Source: JBCBAP01 sp038532435 (GTDB lineage: Bacteria; Pseudomonadota; Alphaproteobacteria; Rhodobacterales; Rhodobacteraceae). Taken from it: a stretch of DNA of 58,180 bases. The DNA lies in contig JBCBAP010000019.1 of assembly GCA_038532435.1 (NCBI GenBank), positions 1 through 58,180 of the forward strand. Reading direction: 5' to 3'. Below the pieces are notes generated by a model that saw nothing but the letters and a program-made list of their open reading frames with translations, had not been told where the DNA came from and made no database searches. Each line of letters opens with the position of its first letter. Within the stretch, counting starts at the first letter, position 1. Below are positions 25,680 through 34,018 of the stretch, piece by piece. Position numbers and translations under genes: made by a program.

Positions 25680-26246
25680 ATGTGGTTCGAAGATCTTCAG
25701 GGTACCCTCGATCAGGTCTGGGCTGAGTTCGCCCGCGGCAGCGTCACCTCCGGCGTGCCGGCCAACCGCCCGACGCTCGCAACGACCGGGGAGGATGGAT
25801 GGGCAGAGCTGCGGACCGTCGTGCTGCGCGCGTCCAGCAAGGCGGAGCGGGCGCTGGAGTTCTACACCGATGCGCGCTCGCGCAAGGTGGCGGAGCTGAC
25901 CGCGGATCCGCGCTGCAGCCTCCATGTCTGGGACCCGCGCAAGTCCCTGCAGATCCGCGCCCATGGGATCGCGGCACTGTCCTGCGGGACCGATCTGGCC
26001 CGGGACCGCTGGGCGAGCGTGCCGGTGCATGCCCGATTTGCCTACCAGCTTCGCACGGATCCGGGGGCAGCACTTGGCGGAGCGGATGATGCGGACCCGC
26101 TGGAGAGCCTCGACGACACGCACTTCACCGTGGTCACCGTGACCCTTACGGAAATCGACGCGCTGCACCTGGCGCGCGGGGGGCACCGCCGCAGCCAGCA
26201 TGTCTGGCAGGACGGTGGCTGGGACAGCGTCTGGCTGGTCCCCTGA
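25680..26246 (+). CDS. Pyridoxamine-5'-phosphate-oxidase-like FMN-binding split-barrel protein
   Basis: 188 residues. The N-terminal half has the flavin split-barrel pattern: PTLATTGEDGWAELRTVVLR, LEFYTDARSRKVAEL and CSLHVWDPRKSLQIRAHG. The usual C-terminal dimerisation segment of true PdxH is absent, so PdxH activity is not assumed. Starts two bases after the AttH-like gene and is probably in the same transcript. Its link to the exporter is unknown. It converges with glgX, with 6 bases between stops. Confidence 0.82.
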   Translation: MWFEDLQGTLDQVWAEFARGSVTSGVPANRPTLATTGEDGWAELRTVVLRASSKAERALEFYTDARSRKVAELTADPRCSLHVWDPRKSLQIRAHGIAALSCGTDLARDRWASVPVHARFAYQLRTDPGAALGGADDADPLESLDDTHFTVVTVTLTEIDALHLARGGHRRSQHVWQDGGWDSVWLVP

Positions 26247-26252
26247 CGCCGC

Positions 26253-28097
26253 TCAGGTGCTCGCTGGCACCAACCGGACGCCGCGGGGTGGCACCGTGAT
26301 TTGCCGCTGATCCTGAAGCGCGAAGGTTACTTCGTCGTCATCGCCGTTCACGCAGACCGCGATGTCGGTCAGCACCATCGCGACGCTGCGCGCGCCCTCC
26401 CAGTCGCCGGGGGTCATCGGCACGCCGTCCAGGCGCAGCCATTTCACATCCGCATCCGTGAGGAACGCCTGATCCCTCAGCGTCACGCTGGCGCGACGCA
26501 ACGTGGACAGGTGTTCGGCCTCCGCAAGGATCTCCGTATCCAGTGCCGACCAATCGATCCAGGTGGTCTCGTTGTCCTGGGCATAGGCGTTGTTGTTGCC
26601 ACCCTGGCTGCGACCGAACTCGTCGCCCGCGGTCAGCATGAGGGTGCCGCGGCTCGCGAACAGGGTCCCGAGGAGGGCCTTCACATCGCGCCGGCGCCGC
26701 GCCGCTACATCCGGATCGTCGCTCGCGCCCTCGACCCCGTTGTTCCAGGAGAGGTTTTCAGAGTGGCCGTCGCGGTTCTCCTCACCATTGGCGTGGTTGT
26801 GCTTTTCCACGTGGCTCACGAGATCCCACAAGGTGAACCCGTCATGGGCGGCGATGAAGTTCACGCTCCGCGTCCGCGCTCCGGTGAAACAGTCAGACGA
26901 GCCCGCGAGCCGGGTGGCGAGCGTGCCGAGCCCGCCGTCACCCCGCCAGAACCGGCGGATATCGTCCCGGGCCGCGTCGTTCCACTCCAGAAACGGCGGA
27001 CCGAAGCGGCCAAGCTGGTAGCCGCCCGGGCCGATGTCCCAGGGTTCCATGATCAGGATACGGTCGGCGAGCGTCGGGTCCTCCCGCATTTCCCGCAGCA
27101 GTGGCGCATCCGGGTCGAAACCGTCGGGTCCGCGCCCCAGCACCGGACCCAGGTCGAAGCGAAAGCCGTCGACGCCACCTTCCCGAACGAAGTGGCGCAG
27201 GGCCTCGAGGATGAGCGCGCGCATCCGCGGGTGGTTGCAGGCGACAGTATTTCCCGTCCCGGTGTCGTTGATCAACCGATCGCCATCGTGGGCAAAGGCG
27301 GCCCGGTTGTCGATGCCGCGCAGGCTGAGCGTCGGGCCATCCGCGTCGCTCTCGCCCGTATGGTTGAAGACCAGATCGAGGATCACGCCGATCCCCTCCT
27401 CCCGCAGCAGATCGGTCACATGACGCAAATCGGCGATGCCGCCGGGCGCAAGGCGCGGGTCGAGCGCCATGAAGGTGGCCGGGTTGTAGCCCCAGGCGTT
27501 CGACCGGCCGAGCGCGACGAGGTGCCTTTCGTCGATCCACGCCGTGATCGGCATCAGCTCTATTGCGTCTACCCCGAGGCGCTTGAGATGGGCGATGATC
27601 GCCGGATGGGTGAGCGCCCGGAGGGTCCCGCGATCCTCCTCCGGCACGTCAGGATGGAGCATGGAGAAACCGCGGACATTGAGCTCATAGATCAGCCCGC
27701 CGGGGGTGAAGACCGGCGGGCCCCGATGCGCTGGCAGCGGTTTGCGCAGCACCGCGCGCGGCATCAGGTCGTCGGTGTCGGCACCGAAAGTGCCCAGATC
27801 CGGGTGATAGGTGAAGGGCCTCTCAAGCTCCGTCGCATAGGGGTCGACCAGAAGCTTGGACGGATCGCAGCGGTGCCCGTCATCGGGCGCAAACGGCCCA
27901 TCGACCCGGTAGCCGTACCGCACCCCATCGCGAAGGCCGGGCACGGCGAGGCGGAAGACGCCGTCGCCTGCGGGCTCCATCCGAAGGGGATCTCGATCCT
28001 CGATCTCAAGCCACACGGTCTCCGCCACACCGGACCAGATCTCGAAAACAGCGCCTCCCGGTGCGAGCCGGGCGCGGGTGGGGGCGGGCCGCCTCAT
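26253..28097 (-). CDS. glgX: Glycogen debranching enzyme (isoamylase type)
   Basis: 614 residues, GH13 subfamily 11. An N-terminal carbohydrate-binding domain (about 10-100) precedes the (beta/alpha)8 barrel. Catalytic regions: nucleophile in GFRFDLGPVLGR, acid/base glutamate in LIMEPWDIGPGGYQLG, and transition-state aspartate in FIAAHDGFTLWDLVS. It cuts alpha-1,6 branches of limit dextrin left by GlgP. Somewhat shorter than the E. coli enzyme (657). Starts 3 bases after the glgA stop; last gene of the glg operon. Confidence 0.94.
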   Translation of the reverse strand: MRRPAPTRARLAPGGAVFEIWSGVAETVWLEIEDRDPLRMEPAGDGVFRLAVPGLRDGVRYGYRVDGPFAPDDGHRCDPSKLLVDPYATELERPFTYHPDLGTFGADTDDLMPRAVLRKPLPAHRGPPVFTPGGLIYELNVRGFSMLHPDVPEEDRGTLRALTHPAIIAHLKRLGVDAIELMPITAWIDERHLVALGRSNAWGYNPATFMALDPRLAPGGIADLRHVTDLLREEGIGVILDLVFNHTGESDADGPTLSLRGIDNRAAFAHDGDRLINDTGTGNTVACNHPRMRALILEALRHFVREGGVDGFRFDLGPVLGRGPDGFDPDAPLLREMREDPTLADRILIMEPWDIGPGGYQLGRFGPPFLEWNDAARDDIRRFWRGDGGLGTLATRLAGSSDCFTGARTRSVNFIAAHDGFTLWDLVSHVEKHNHANGEENRDGHSENLSWNNGVEGASDDPDVAARRRRDVKALLGTLFASRGTLMLTAGDEFGRSQGGNNNAYAQDNETTWIDWSALDTEILAEAEHLSTLRRASVTLRDQAFLTDADVKWLRLDGVPMTPGDWEGARSVAMVLTDIAVCVNGDDDEVTFALQDQRQITVPPRGVRLVPAST

Positions 28098-28100
28098 CGC

Positions 28101-29528
28101 CTAGAGCAAGCTGCGATAAAGCGCGGCATAGGCGCCTGCGCTTGCAGTCCAGGAAACATCCGAGGCCATGCCGTTGCGCTGCATCCGCGCCCAGACCTTC
28201 GGTTCGGCATGCAACGCGCAAGCCCGCTCGACAGCCTCCAGCACGTCGGCCGCCGTTACCCCGTTGAACTGGATGCCCGTAGCCACACCGGCACCGAGGG
28301 CCGCGCTGTTCGCGTCGATCACCGTGTCAGCAAGCCCGCCGGTCCGGGCCACCACGGGAATGCAGCCGTAGCGCAGACCGTAGAGCTGGGTGAGGCCGCA
28401 GGGTTCGAACCGGGAGGGGATGAGGATCGCATCGGCCCCGGACTGCACCAGGTGGCTCAAGGGCTCATCGTATCCGATGAACGCGCCGACCCGCCCCGCG
28501 TGCCGTGCCGCAGCTCCAGCGAACGCATCCTCCAGTGCGCGGTCACCCGATCCCAGAACCGCCAACCGTCCCCCCGCCGCAACCAGCCCGTCGACCGCCT
28601 CGGCGAGGGCATCCATGCCCTTCTGCCAGGTCAGGCGAGAGATAACGGTGAAGATCGGGCTTCCGTCTGCATCGAGCGCGAATGCCTCCTCGACCGCCGC
28701 GCGGTTCGCCTTGCGCCGGGCAAGGCTTCGGGCTGTGTAGGTTTCCTCAACATGGGGATCGGTCTCCGGATTCCACACATCTGTGTCGATGCCGTTGACG
28801 ATCCCGTGCACATCCGACGCGCGGGCGCGGATGAGGCCTTCGAGCCCCATGCCGAACTGGGGCTCCCGGATCTCCCGCGCATATGTCGGGCTCACCGTCG
28901 TGACCGCATGGGCCACCTGAACGCCGCCCTTCAGGAACCCCACGTCGCCATAATACTCGAGCCCGTCCACGTTGAAGGCCGCAGCAGGAAGGCCGAGCAG
29001 CGGGAACACATCCGCGCCGAACTGCCCTTGGAACGCGATGTTGTGGATGGTGATGACCGTCGGCTGCGCAGCACCACCGAACTTCATGTAGACGGGCACA
29101 AGCCCACCCTGCCAGTCGTGGGCATGGACAAGGTCGGGCACGAAGCCGGGCACGAGCCCCTTCGCGATGTCGAGCGCAGCACGGCCCAGCGCCGCGAAAC
29201 GGCGCCAATTGTCCGGCCAGTCCTGCCCCGTCGCGTCCACGTACGGACCACCCGGCCTGTCGAAGAGTTCCGGCGCGTCGAGGAGCAGCAGGTCAAGGCC
29301 CGCGGACCGCCCGCTCAGAAGCCGCGCGCCGGGTCCGAAGAATGGCGGCAGCGGCGCAACAACCTCGGCGTCGGGCACTTGCGCCAACACCTGACGGTAC
29401 GCGGGCAGCAGCGTCCGCATCTCCACCCCCAGCGGTGCGAGCGCGCCGGGCAGCGCCCCCGCGACATCCGCGAGGCCACCGGTCTTGATCAGTGGAAAGA
29501 CCTCTGAGGCGACGGAGAGCACCTTCAT
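28101..29528 (-). CDS. glgA: Glycogen synthase (ADP-glucose)
   Basis: 475 residues, the usual GlgA length, GT5 family. ADP-glucose-binding motif KTGGLADVAGALPGAL at 15-30; VHAHDWQGGLVPVYM and the C-terminal GADAILIPSRFEPCGLTQLY (catalytic E in the EPCGL loop) and TGGLADTV are all present. Transfers glucose from ADP-glucose to the glycogen chain. Six bases separate it from glgC upstream and three from glgX downstream. Confidence 0.96.
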   Translation of the reverse strand: MKVLSVASEVFPLIKTGGLADVAGALPGALAPLGVEMRTLLPAYRQVLAQVPDAEVVAPLPPFFGPGARLLSGRSAGLDLLLLDAPELFDRPGGPYVDATGQDWPDNWRRFAALGRAALDIAKGLVPGFVPDLVHAHDWQGGLVPVYMKFGGAAQPTVITIHNIAFQGQFGADVFPLLGLPAAAFNVDGLEYYGDVGFLKGGVQVAHAVTTVSPTYAREIREPQFGMGLEGLIRARASDVHGIVNGIDTDVWNPETDPHVEETYTARSLARRKANRAAVEEAFALDADGSPIFTVISRLTWQKGMDALAEAVDGLVAAGGRLAVLGSGDRALEDAFAGAAARHAGRVGAFIGYDEPLSHLVQSGADAILIPSRFEPCGLTQLYGLRYGCIPVVARTGGLADTVIDANSAALGAGVATGIQFNGVTAADVLEAVERACALHAEPKVWARMQRNGMASDVSWTASAGAYAALYRSLL

Positions 29529-29534
29529 CGGGCG

Positions 29535-30791
29535 TCAGTCCTCCAGACGGTCGATCATGGCCTGGGTGATCAGGCAGACCCCGTTGTCCGTGCGGCGGAA
29601 CCGGCGAGCATCAACCTCCGGATCCTCACCGACCACGAGGCCTTCCGGGATCGTGACCCCCCGATCTAGCACCACCTTCGACAGCCGCGCATGGCGGTTG
29701 ATGGTGCAGTCGGGCAGCACGACCGCTTCGGTCAGGGTCGAGTAGGAATGGGTCCGCACGCCGGTGAAGAGGAGGCTCGAATGCAGCTCCGTCCCGGAAA
29801 TAATGCAGTTGCCGGACACGAGGGAGGACACGGCAACCCCGCGCCGCCCTTCCTCGTTATGGACGAATTTGGCAGGTGGCACGACTTCCCCGTAGGTCCA
29901 GATCGGCCAGTCCGTGTCATAGAGGTTCAGCTCCGGTACCGTGGTGGTGAGGTCGATGTTTGCCCGCCAGTAGGCGTCTACCGTCCCCACGTCCTTCCAG
30001 TAGGACGTCTCCTCCCCGGCAGAGCGCACGCAGGAGGTGGAATAGCGGTGGGCCTGGGCATGACCATGCTCGACAATGTAGGGGATGATATCCCCGCCAA
30101 AATCTCGGTTTGACCCTTCGATCGCCGCATCCCGGCGCAATTGGTCCATCAGGAAGTCGGTGTTGAAGACGTAGATCCCCATGGAGGCGAGCGCGTTATC
30201 CGGATTGCCTGGAATGCCGGGCGGATCGGCAGGCTTCTCGACGAAGGCCGTGATCCGATCGCTCTCATCCACGGCCATCACGCCGAAGCCCGTCGCCTCC
30301 ATCCGCGGCACCTCGAGACAGCCAACGGTCACATCCGCACCGCTCAGCACGTGCTGACGCAGCATGATCTCGTAGTCCATCTTGTAGATATGATCGCCCG
30401 CCAGGATGATCATGTACTTGGGCGCATAGTCCTCGATGATGTCGATGTTCTGGTAGACGGCATCCGCGGTGCCCTCGTACCACATGTTCTCCGCCACACG
30501 CTGGGAGGCAGGCAGGATGTCGAAGCTCTCGTTCCGCTCCGTCCGCAGGAAGCCCCAGCCGCGCTGCAGATGGCGAATGAGGCTGTGTGCCTTGTACTGC
30601 GTCGCGACGGAAATCCGGCGGATGCCCGAATTGAGGGCATTCGACAGGGCAAAGTCGATGATGCGGGTCTTCCCCCCGAAATAGACAGCCGGTTTCGCCC
30701 GCCGGTCGGTGAGTTCCTTGAGGCGACTGCCGCGCCCTCCGGCCAGCACATAGGCCATCGCGTCCCGAGATAGGGGCTGTTGTCGCGGCAT
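29535..30791 (-). CDS. glgC: Glucose-1-phosphate adenylyltransferase (ADP-glucose pyrophosphorylase)
   Basis: 418 residues. N-terminal nucleotide-binding motif LAGGRGSRLKELTDRRAKPA, substrate region KPAVYFGGKTRIIDFALSN, GWFLRTER-like segment and sugar-binding FVEKPADPP; C-terminal left-handed beta-helix repeats. The rate-setting step of glycogen synthesis, normally regulated by fructose-6-P and pyruvate in this lineage. The ATG at 30791 has GGGAGGA at a good distance; an upstream TTG at 30797 is too close to it and is rejected. Confidence 0.96.
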   Translation of the reverse strand: MPRQQPLSRDAMAYVLAGGRGSRLKELTDRRAKPAVYFGGKTRIIDFALSNALNSGIRRISVATQYKAHSLIRHLQRGWGFLRTERNESFDILPASQRVAENMWYEGTADAVYQNIDIIEDYAPKYMIILAGDHIYKMDYEIMLRQHVLSGADVTVGCLEVPRMEATGFGVMAVDESDRITAFVEKPADPPGIPGNPDNALASMGIYVFNTDFLMDQLRRDAAIEGSNRDFGGDIIPYIVEHGHAQAHRYSTSCVRSAGEETSYWKDVGTVDAYWRANIDLTTTVPELNLYDTDWPIWTYGEVVPPAKFVHNEEGRRGVAVSSLVSGNCIISGTELHSSLLFTGVRTHSYSTLTEAVVLPDCTINRHARLSKVVLDRGVTIPEGLVVGEDPEVDARRFRRTDNGVCLITQAMIDRLED

Positions 30792-30824
30792 CCTCAAATC
30801 CTCCCTGTGCCCGGCCCCGTGTGA

Positions 30825-33014
30825 TCAGGGCTCGTGAATGTACATGATTGTGGACAGCGGCGGCAGGGAGACGATCACCTGCCCGTCCACCGCCTCGAGA
30901 CCTTCGCTGGCCGTCCCACCGGAGCCGCCATAGACCTCCGCATCGCTGTTGAGAATGCAGCGCCAGCGTCCCCCCTCGGGAACCGGAACCGCGTATCCAT
31001 CCCGCGGCACCGGCGTGAAATTGGAAATCACAAGCACCGGCGGGGCCGCCGGTGCATGGCGTGTCCAGGCGAAGACAGAGTTCGCTGCATCGTCTGCGAT
31101 CTGCCAGGCAAAGCCCTCGCCCTCATTGTCCCGTGCATGCAGTGCGGGGTGGGTGCGGTAGACGTGGTTGAGGTCCCGCACCAGCGCCTGCATCCCCTTG
31201 TGCCGGGGATCATCCAGATGCCACCAGTCGAGCGCGCGCGCCTCCGACCATTCCGACCCTTGCGCGAACTCCTGCCCCATGAAGAGGAGCTTCTTGCCCG
31301 GATAACCCCACATGAAGCCGTAGTACGCGCGGAGGTTTGCAAACTTCTGCCACGCATCCCCGGGCATTTTCGCCAGCAGAGATCCCTTGCCGTGCACGAC
31401 CTCATCATGGCTGAGCGGCAGCACGAAATTTTCCGTGAACGCATAGAGAAGACCGAAGGTTAGATCGTTGTGGTGGTGCTTTCTGTGCACCGGTTCCTTC
31501 GACATGTACTCCAGCGTGTCGTGCATGAAGCCCATGTTCCACTTGAACCCGAAGCCGAGGCCACCCGCATCCACCGGCTGGCTCACACCCGGAAAGGCGG
31601 TCGATTCCTCTGCGATGGTCATCACATGGGGGTGGGTGCCGTAGATCACCTCGTTCATGCGGCGGAGGAAGGCGATCGCCTCCTTGTTTTCTCGCCCCCC
31701 TTCATCGTTGGGGATCCACTGCCCCTCCTCCCGGGAATAATCGAGGTAGAGCATGGAGGCGACCGCATCCACGCGCAGCCCGTCCACATGGTACTTCTCC
31801 GCCCAATAGAGCGCGTTGTTGACGAGGAAGGTCATCACCTCCCGCCGTCCGAAATTGTAGATCAGCGTGTTCCAGTCCGGGTGAAAGCCCTGCCGGGGAT
31901 CCTCATGCTCATAAAGGGCTGTCCCGTCGAAACGGCCGAGCCCGTGGGCGTCCGTCGGGAAATGCGCCGGGACCCAGTCGAGGATGATCCCGATCCCCGC
32001 CTTATGCGCCCCTTCCACGAACCGGGCAAAGCCGTCGGGATCGCCGAACCGGGCGGAAGGGGCGTAAAGGCCAGTGGTCTGATACCCCCAGCTCGGATCG
32101 AACGGATGTTCGGATACGGGCAGGAACTCGATATGGGTAAAGCCCATCTCCGCCGCGTAGGGGATCAGCCGGTCGCCCAGCGCATCCCACGTGAGGAACC
32201 CTCCAGCTTCGTCCCGCTGCCAGGAGCCCGGATGCACCTCGTAGATCGACACGGGAACCCGCCGTTTGTCCGCCTTCGCCCAGTGCTCCATGTGCGCCGC
32301 ATCGGTCCAAACATGGTCCACATCGCGGTGGGTGAGGGATGCCGTCTGGGGGCGCAGCTCGCTCGCGAAGGCGTAGGGATCAGCCTTCTGCGGCAGAAGG
32401 CGCCCGGCACTGTCGAGCAGTTCGAACTTGTACCGCTCGCCCGCATCGAGATCGGGGATGAAGATCTCCCAGATGCCCGTCGACGGCCGCAGCCGCATCG
32501 GGTGCCGCCGCCCGTCCCAGCCGTTGAAGTCGCCAACGACGGAGGCGCGCGCCGCGTTCGGGGCCCAGACGGCGAAATGCACGCCGGAGAAGCCCTCATG
32601 AGTGATGAAATGCGCACCCATCTTGTCGAAAAGCCGCAGATGCGTGCCCTCGCCGATGAGGTAGTCATCCATCTCCCCCAGAACCGGGCCGAGGCTGTAG
32701 GGATCCACAACATCCCATTGGTCGGTCGCGTTCGCCGCCTCCAGGATAATCGGCTGGCGGGACGCGAGCGTGACCGGTCCGTCAAAAAACCCTTGGGGAT
32801 CGCGACAGACAAGCGCGCCGCCCTTTGTCCCGTCGAGGCCGCGGACCGATACCTTCGTCGCGCCGGAAACAAAGGCCCGCACGATCAGCGTTCCGCCGAC
32901 CTCATGCAGCCCGAGCAGGGAAAACGGATCTCTGTGGGTGCCCGACAGGATCGCCCCCATCGCCCCCGGGTCAGTCAACTGCGGCTGAACCCCGCCTGCG
33001 TCGGCTGCCACCAT
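30825..33014 (-). CDS. glgB: 1,4-alpha-glucan branching enzyme
   Basis: 729 residues, matching GlgB (about 730). Two N-terminal beta-sandwich (CBM48) domains (about 20-230), then a GH13 subfamily 9 barrel. Catalytic residues: nucleophile in GLRVDAVASMLYLDYSREEG, acid/base in TIAEESTAFPGVS and the third acid in LPLSHDEVVHGKGSL. Adds alpha-1,6 branches. The start ATG at 33014 has AGGGAGGG upstream; a longer frame without homology in its first 68 codons is rejected. First gene of the contiguous glgBCAX block. Confidence 0.96.
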   Translation of the reverse strand: MVAADAGGVQPQLTDPGAMGAILSGTHRDPFSLLGLHEVGGTLIVRAFVSGATKVSVRGLDGTKGGALVCRDPQGFFDGPVTLASRQPIILEAANATDQWDVVDPYSLGPVLGEMDDYLIGEGTHLRLFDKMGAHFITHEGFSGVHFAVWAPNAARASVVGDFNGWDGRRHPMRLRPSTGIWEIFIPDLDAGERYKFELLDSAGRLLPQKADPYAFASELRPQTASLTHRDVDHVWTDAAHMEHWAKADKRRVPVSIYEVHPGSWQRDEAGGFLTWDALGDRLIPYAAEMGFTHIEFLPVSEHPFDPSWGYQTTGLYAPSARFGDPDGFARFVEGAHKAGIGIILDWVPAHFPTDAHGLGRFDGTALYEHEDPRQGFHPDWNTLIYNFGRREVMTFLVNNALYWAEKYHVDGLRVDAVASMLYLDYSREEGQWIPNDEGGRENKEAIAFLRRMNEVIYGTHPHVMTIAEESTAFPGVSQPVDAGGLGFGFKWNMGFMHDTLEYMSKEPVHRKHHHNDLTFGLLYAFTENFVLPLSHDEVVHGKGSLLAKMPGDAWQKFANLRAYYGFMWGYPGKKLLFMGQEFAQGSEWSEARALDWWHLDDPRHKGMQALVRDLNHVYRTHPALHARDNEGEGFAWQIADDAANSVFAWTRHAPAAPPVLVISNFTPVPRDGYAVPVPEGGRWRCILNSDAEVYGGSGGTASEGLEAVDGQVIVSLPPLSTIMYIHEP

Positions 33015-33223
33015 GAGCGCCGCGCCCTCCCTGCTATCGTTGATCTTCAACAGACAGTGAATGCCCTTACAAGGCAAGGGGTTCCGACGCTCGCGACGAA
33101 AACCAATCTGCGGATCCACGATCCCTCCGGCAAGACGAGCACCGCGACGGGCCGCGACCGCGGCGCGCCGATTGAGATGAATTGCGGGCGGAATTCCGGT
33201 TGCGATAACGACTCGCACCCGGC

Positions 33224-33892
33224 TTAAGCCGCGTTTGCCGGATCCCTGGCAAATCCCTCAGGCCGACGGCGGTCACATCTACAGCACGCGAAAACTTCCA
33301 CCGTGGGACAAACAGATCCGTCTGCACTGGCCCGTGCTACGCACACCCTCACAAGGTCAAACTGAACATTCAGGCACAGGTCCAGAAAGCCATCAAAGGC
33401 CCTGGCCCAACAGAGAACAACGCACCGGGTTCCCCCAATGTGTACCGGGCTCACAATGAACCACTCGACGTGCAGGATCGTGCCGGGTTCGACTTCAGCG
33501 ACCGAACCATTCCGCAGTCTATCGAGGAGCCAGCGCTCTTCACTGGCGGCCAAGCCAAGCCGTTCGATTGCCTGCCTTTTCTGGTCGAGATCCCGTCGCC
33601 AGACGGTCAAGGGGCCATCGCTGAACAGGACCTGCGCGCCCAGACCGCGCTCAGACTCTGCGACACCGAACCTGTAGACATTTTTCTTCAGCGCGTTCGG
33701 CGAATCCGCGATGGGCGCAATCGCACTGAAAGCAAAATTGGTCCCAGCCAACACCCCAAGGATCAGGCAGAGCCCGGTCGAGAAGTACAGGCTGTTATCG
33801 TGCCTCTCTAGAAGGCCTTTGTGTCCGAAAGGCTCAAGGCTTCGCGGTCTGTCAGAACGGACGCAAAAGCGGTTGCCGCCTCTGCGCGACAC
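33224..33892 (-). CDS. Doubtful hypothetical protein between glgP and glgB
   Basis: Open frame of 222 codons from a GTG. Residues about 34-62 form a hydrophobic segment (FSTGLCLILGVLAGTNFAFSAIAPIA), and about 65-150 read like a real soluble domain (KKNVYRFGVAESERGLGAQVLF, LDQKRQAIERLGLAASEERWLLDRLRNG). The last 70 residues are cysteine- and arginine-rich and not protein-like, which suggests a frameshift or a decayed end. No recognised family. No good start or ribosome site was found near residue 30, where the credible protein begins. Confidence 0.35.
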   Translation of the reverse strand: MSRRGGNRFCVRSDRPRSLEPFGHKGLLERHDNSLYFSTGLCLILGVLAGTNFAFSAIAPIADSPNALKKNVYRFGVAESERGLGAQVLFSDGPLTVWRRDLDQKRQAIERLGLAASEERWLLDRLRNGSVAEVEPGTILHVEWFIVSPVHIGGTRCVVLCWARAFDGFLDLCLNVQFDLVRVCVARASADGSVCPTVEVFACCRCDRRRPEGFARDPANAA

Positions 33893-33969
33893 GCTTCAGG
33901 CGTGTTGCCTTCGACGGCTTGACTCCCTGGCGCATGGCGGATCCCGGGACAGGCAGTACATTAGGATCC

Positions 33970-33999
33970 CCGGCGTGCGTCGCCGGAATCGTGACGCAC
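33970..33999 (-). other. Alternative hairpins downstream of glgP
   Basis: Two mutually exclusive stems: CCGGCG/CGCCGG (33970-33986) and GTGCGTC/GACGCAC (33975-33999), 20-50 bases after the glgP stop. No clear U tail. Possible mRNA end structure or weak terminator. Confidence 0.4.
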
Positions 34000-34018
34000 G
34001 TATTCGGATCTTACGCCG

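Larger units (their letters stand above)
33015..34018. other. 1-kb interval between glgP and glgB
   Basis: Separates glgP from the rest of the glycogen genes. It contains one doubtful minus-strand frame (33224-33892), a hairpin cluster just after glgP and no other recognisable gene. Base composition is less GC-biased at third codon positions than in neighbouring genes. The glgB promoter should lie in the 210 bases before 33014 or further upstream. Confidence 0.6.

Noticed and set aside
28397..28415. GGTTCGAACC, resembling a tRNA T-arm
   Set aside because: It lies within glgA in a conserved coding stretch (SRFEPCG), and no acceptor stem or anticodon arm surrounds it.
26301..29507. 1068-codon plus-strand frame across glgX and glgA
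   Set aside because: Antisense of two enzymes with all catalytic motifs present; the translation has no recognisable domain.
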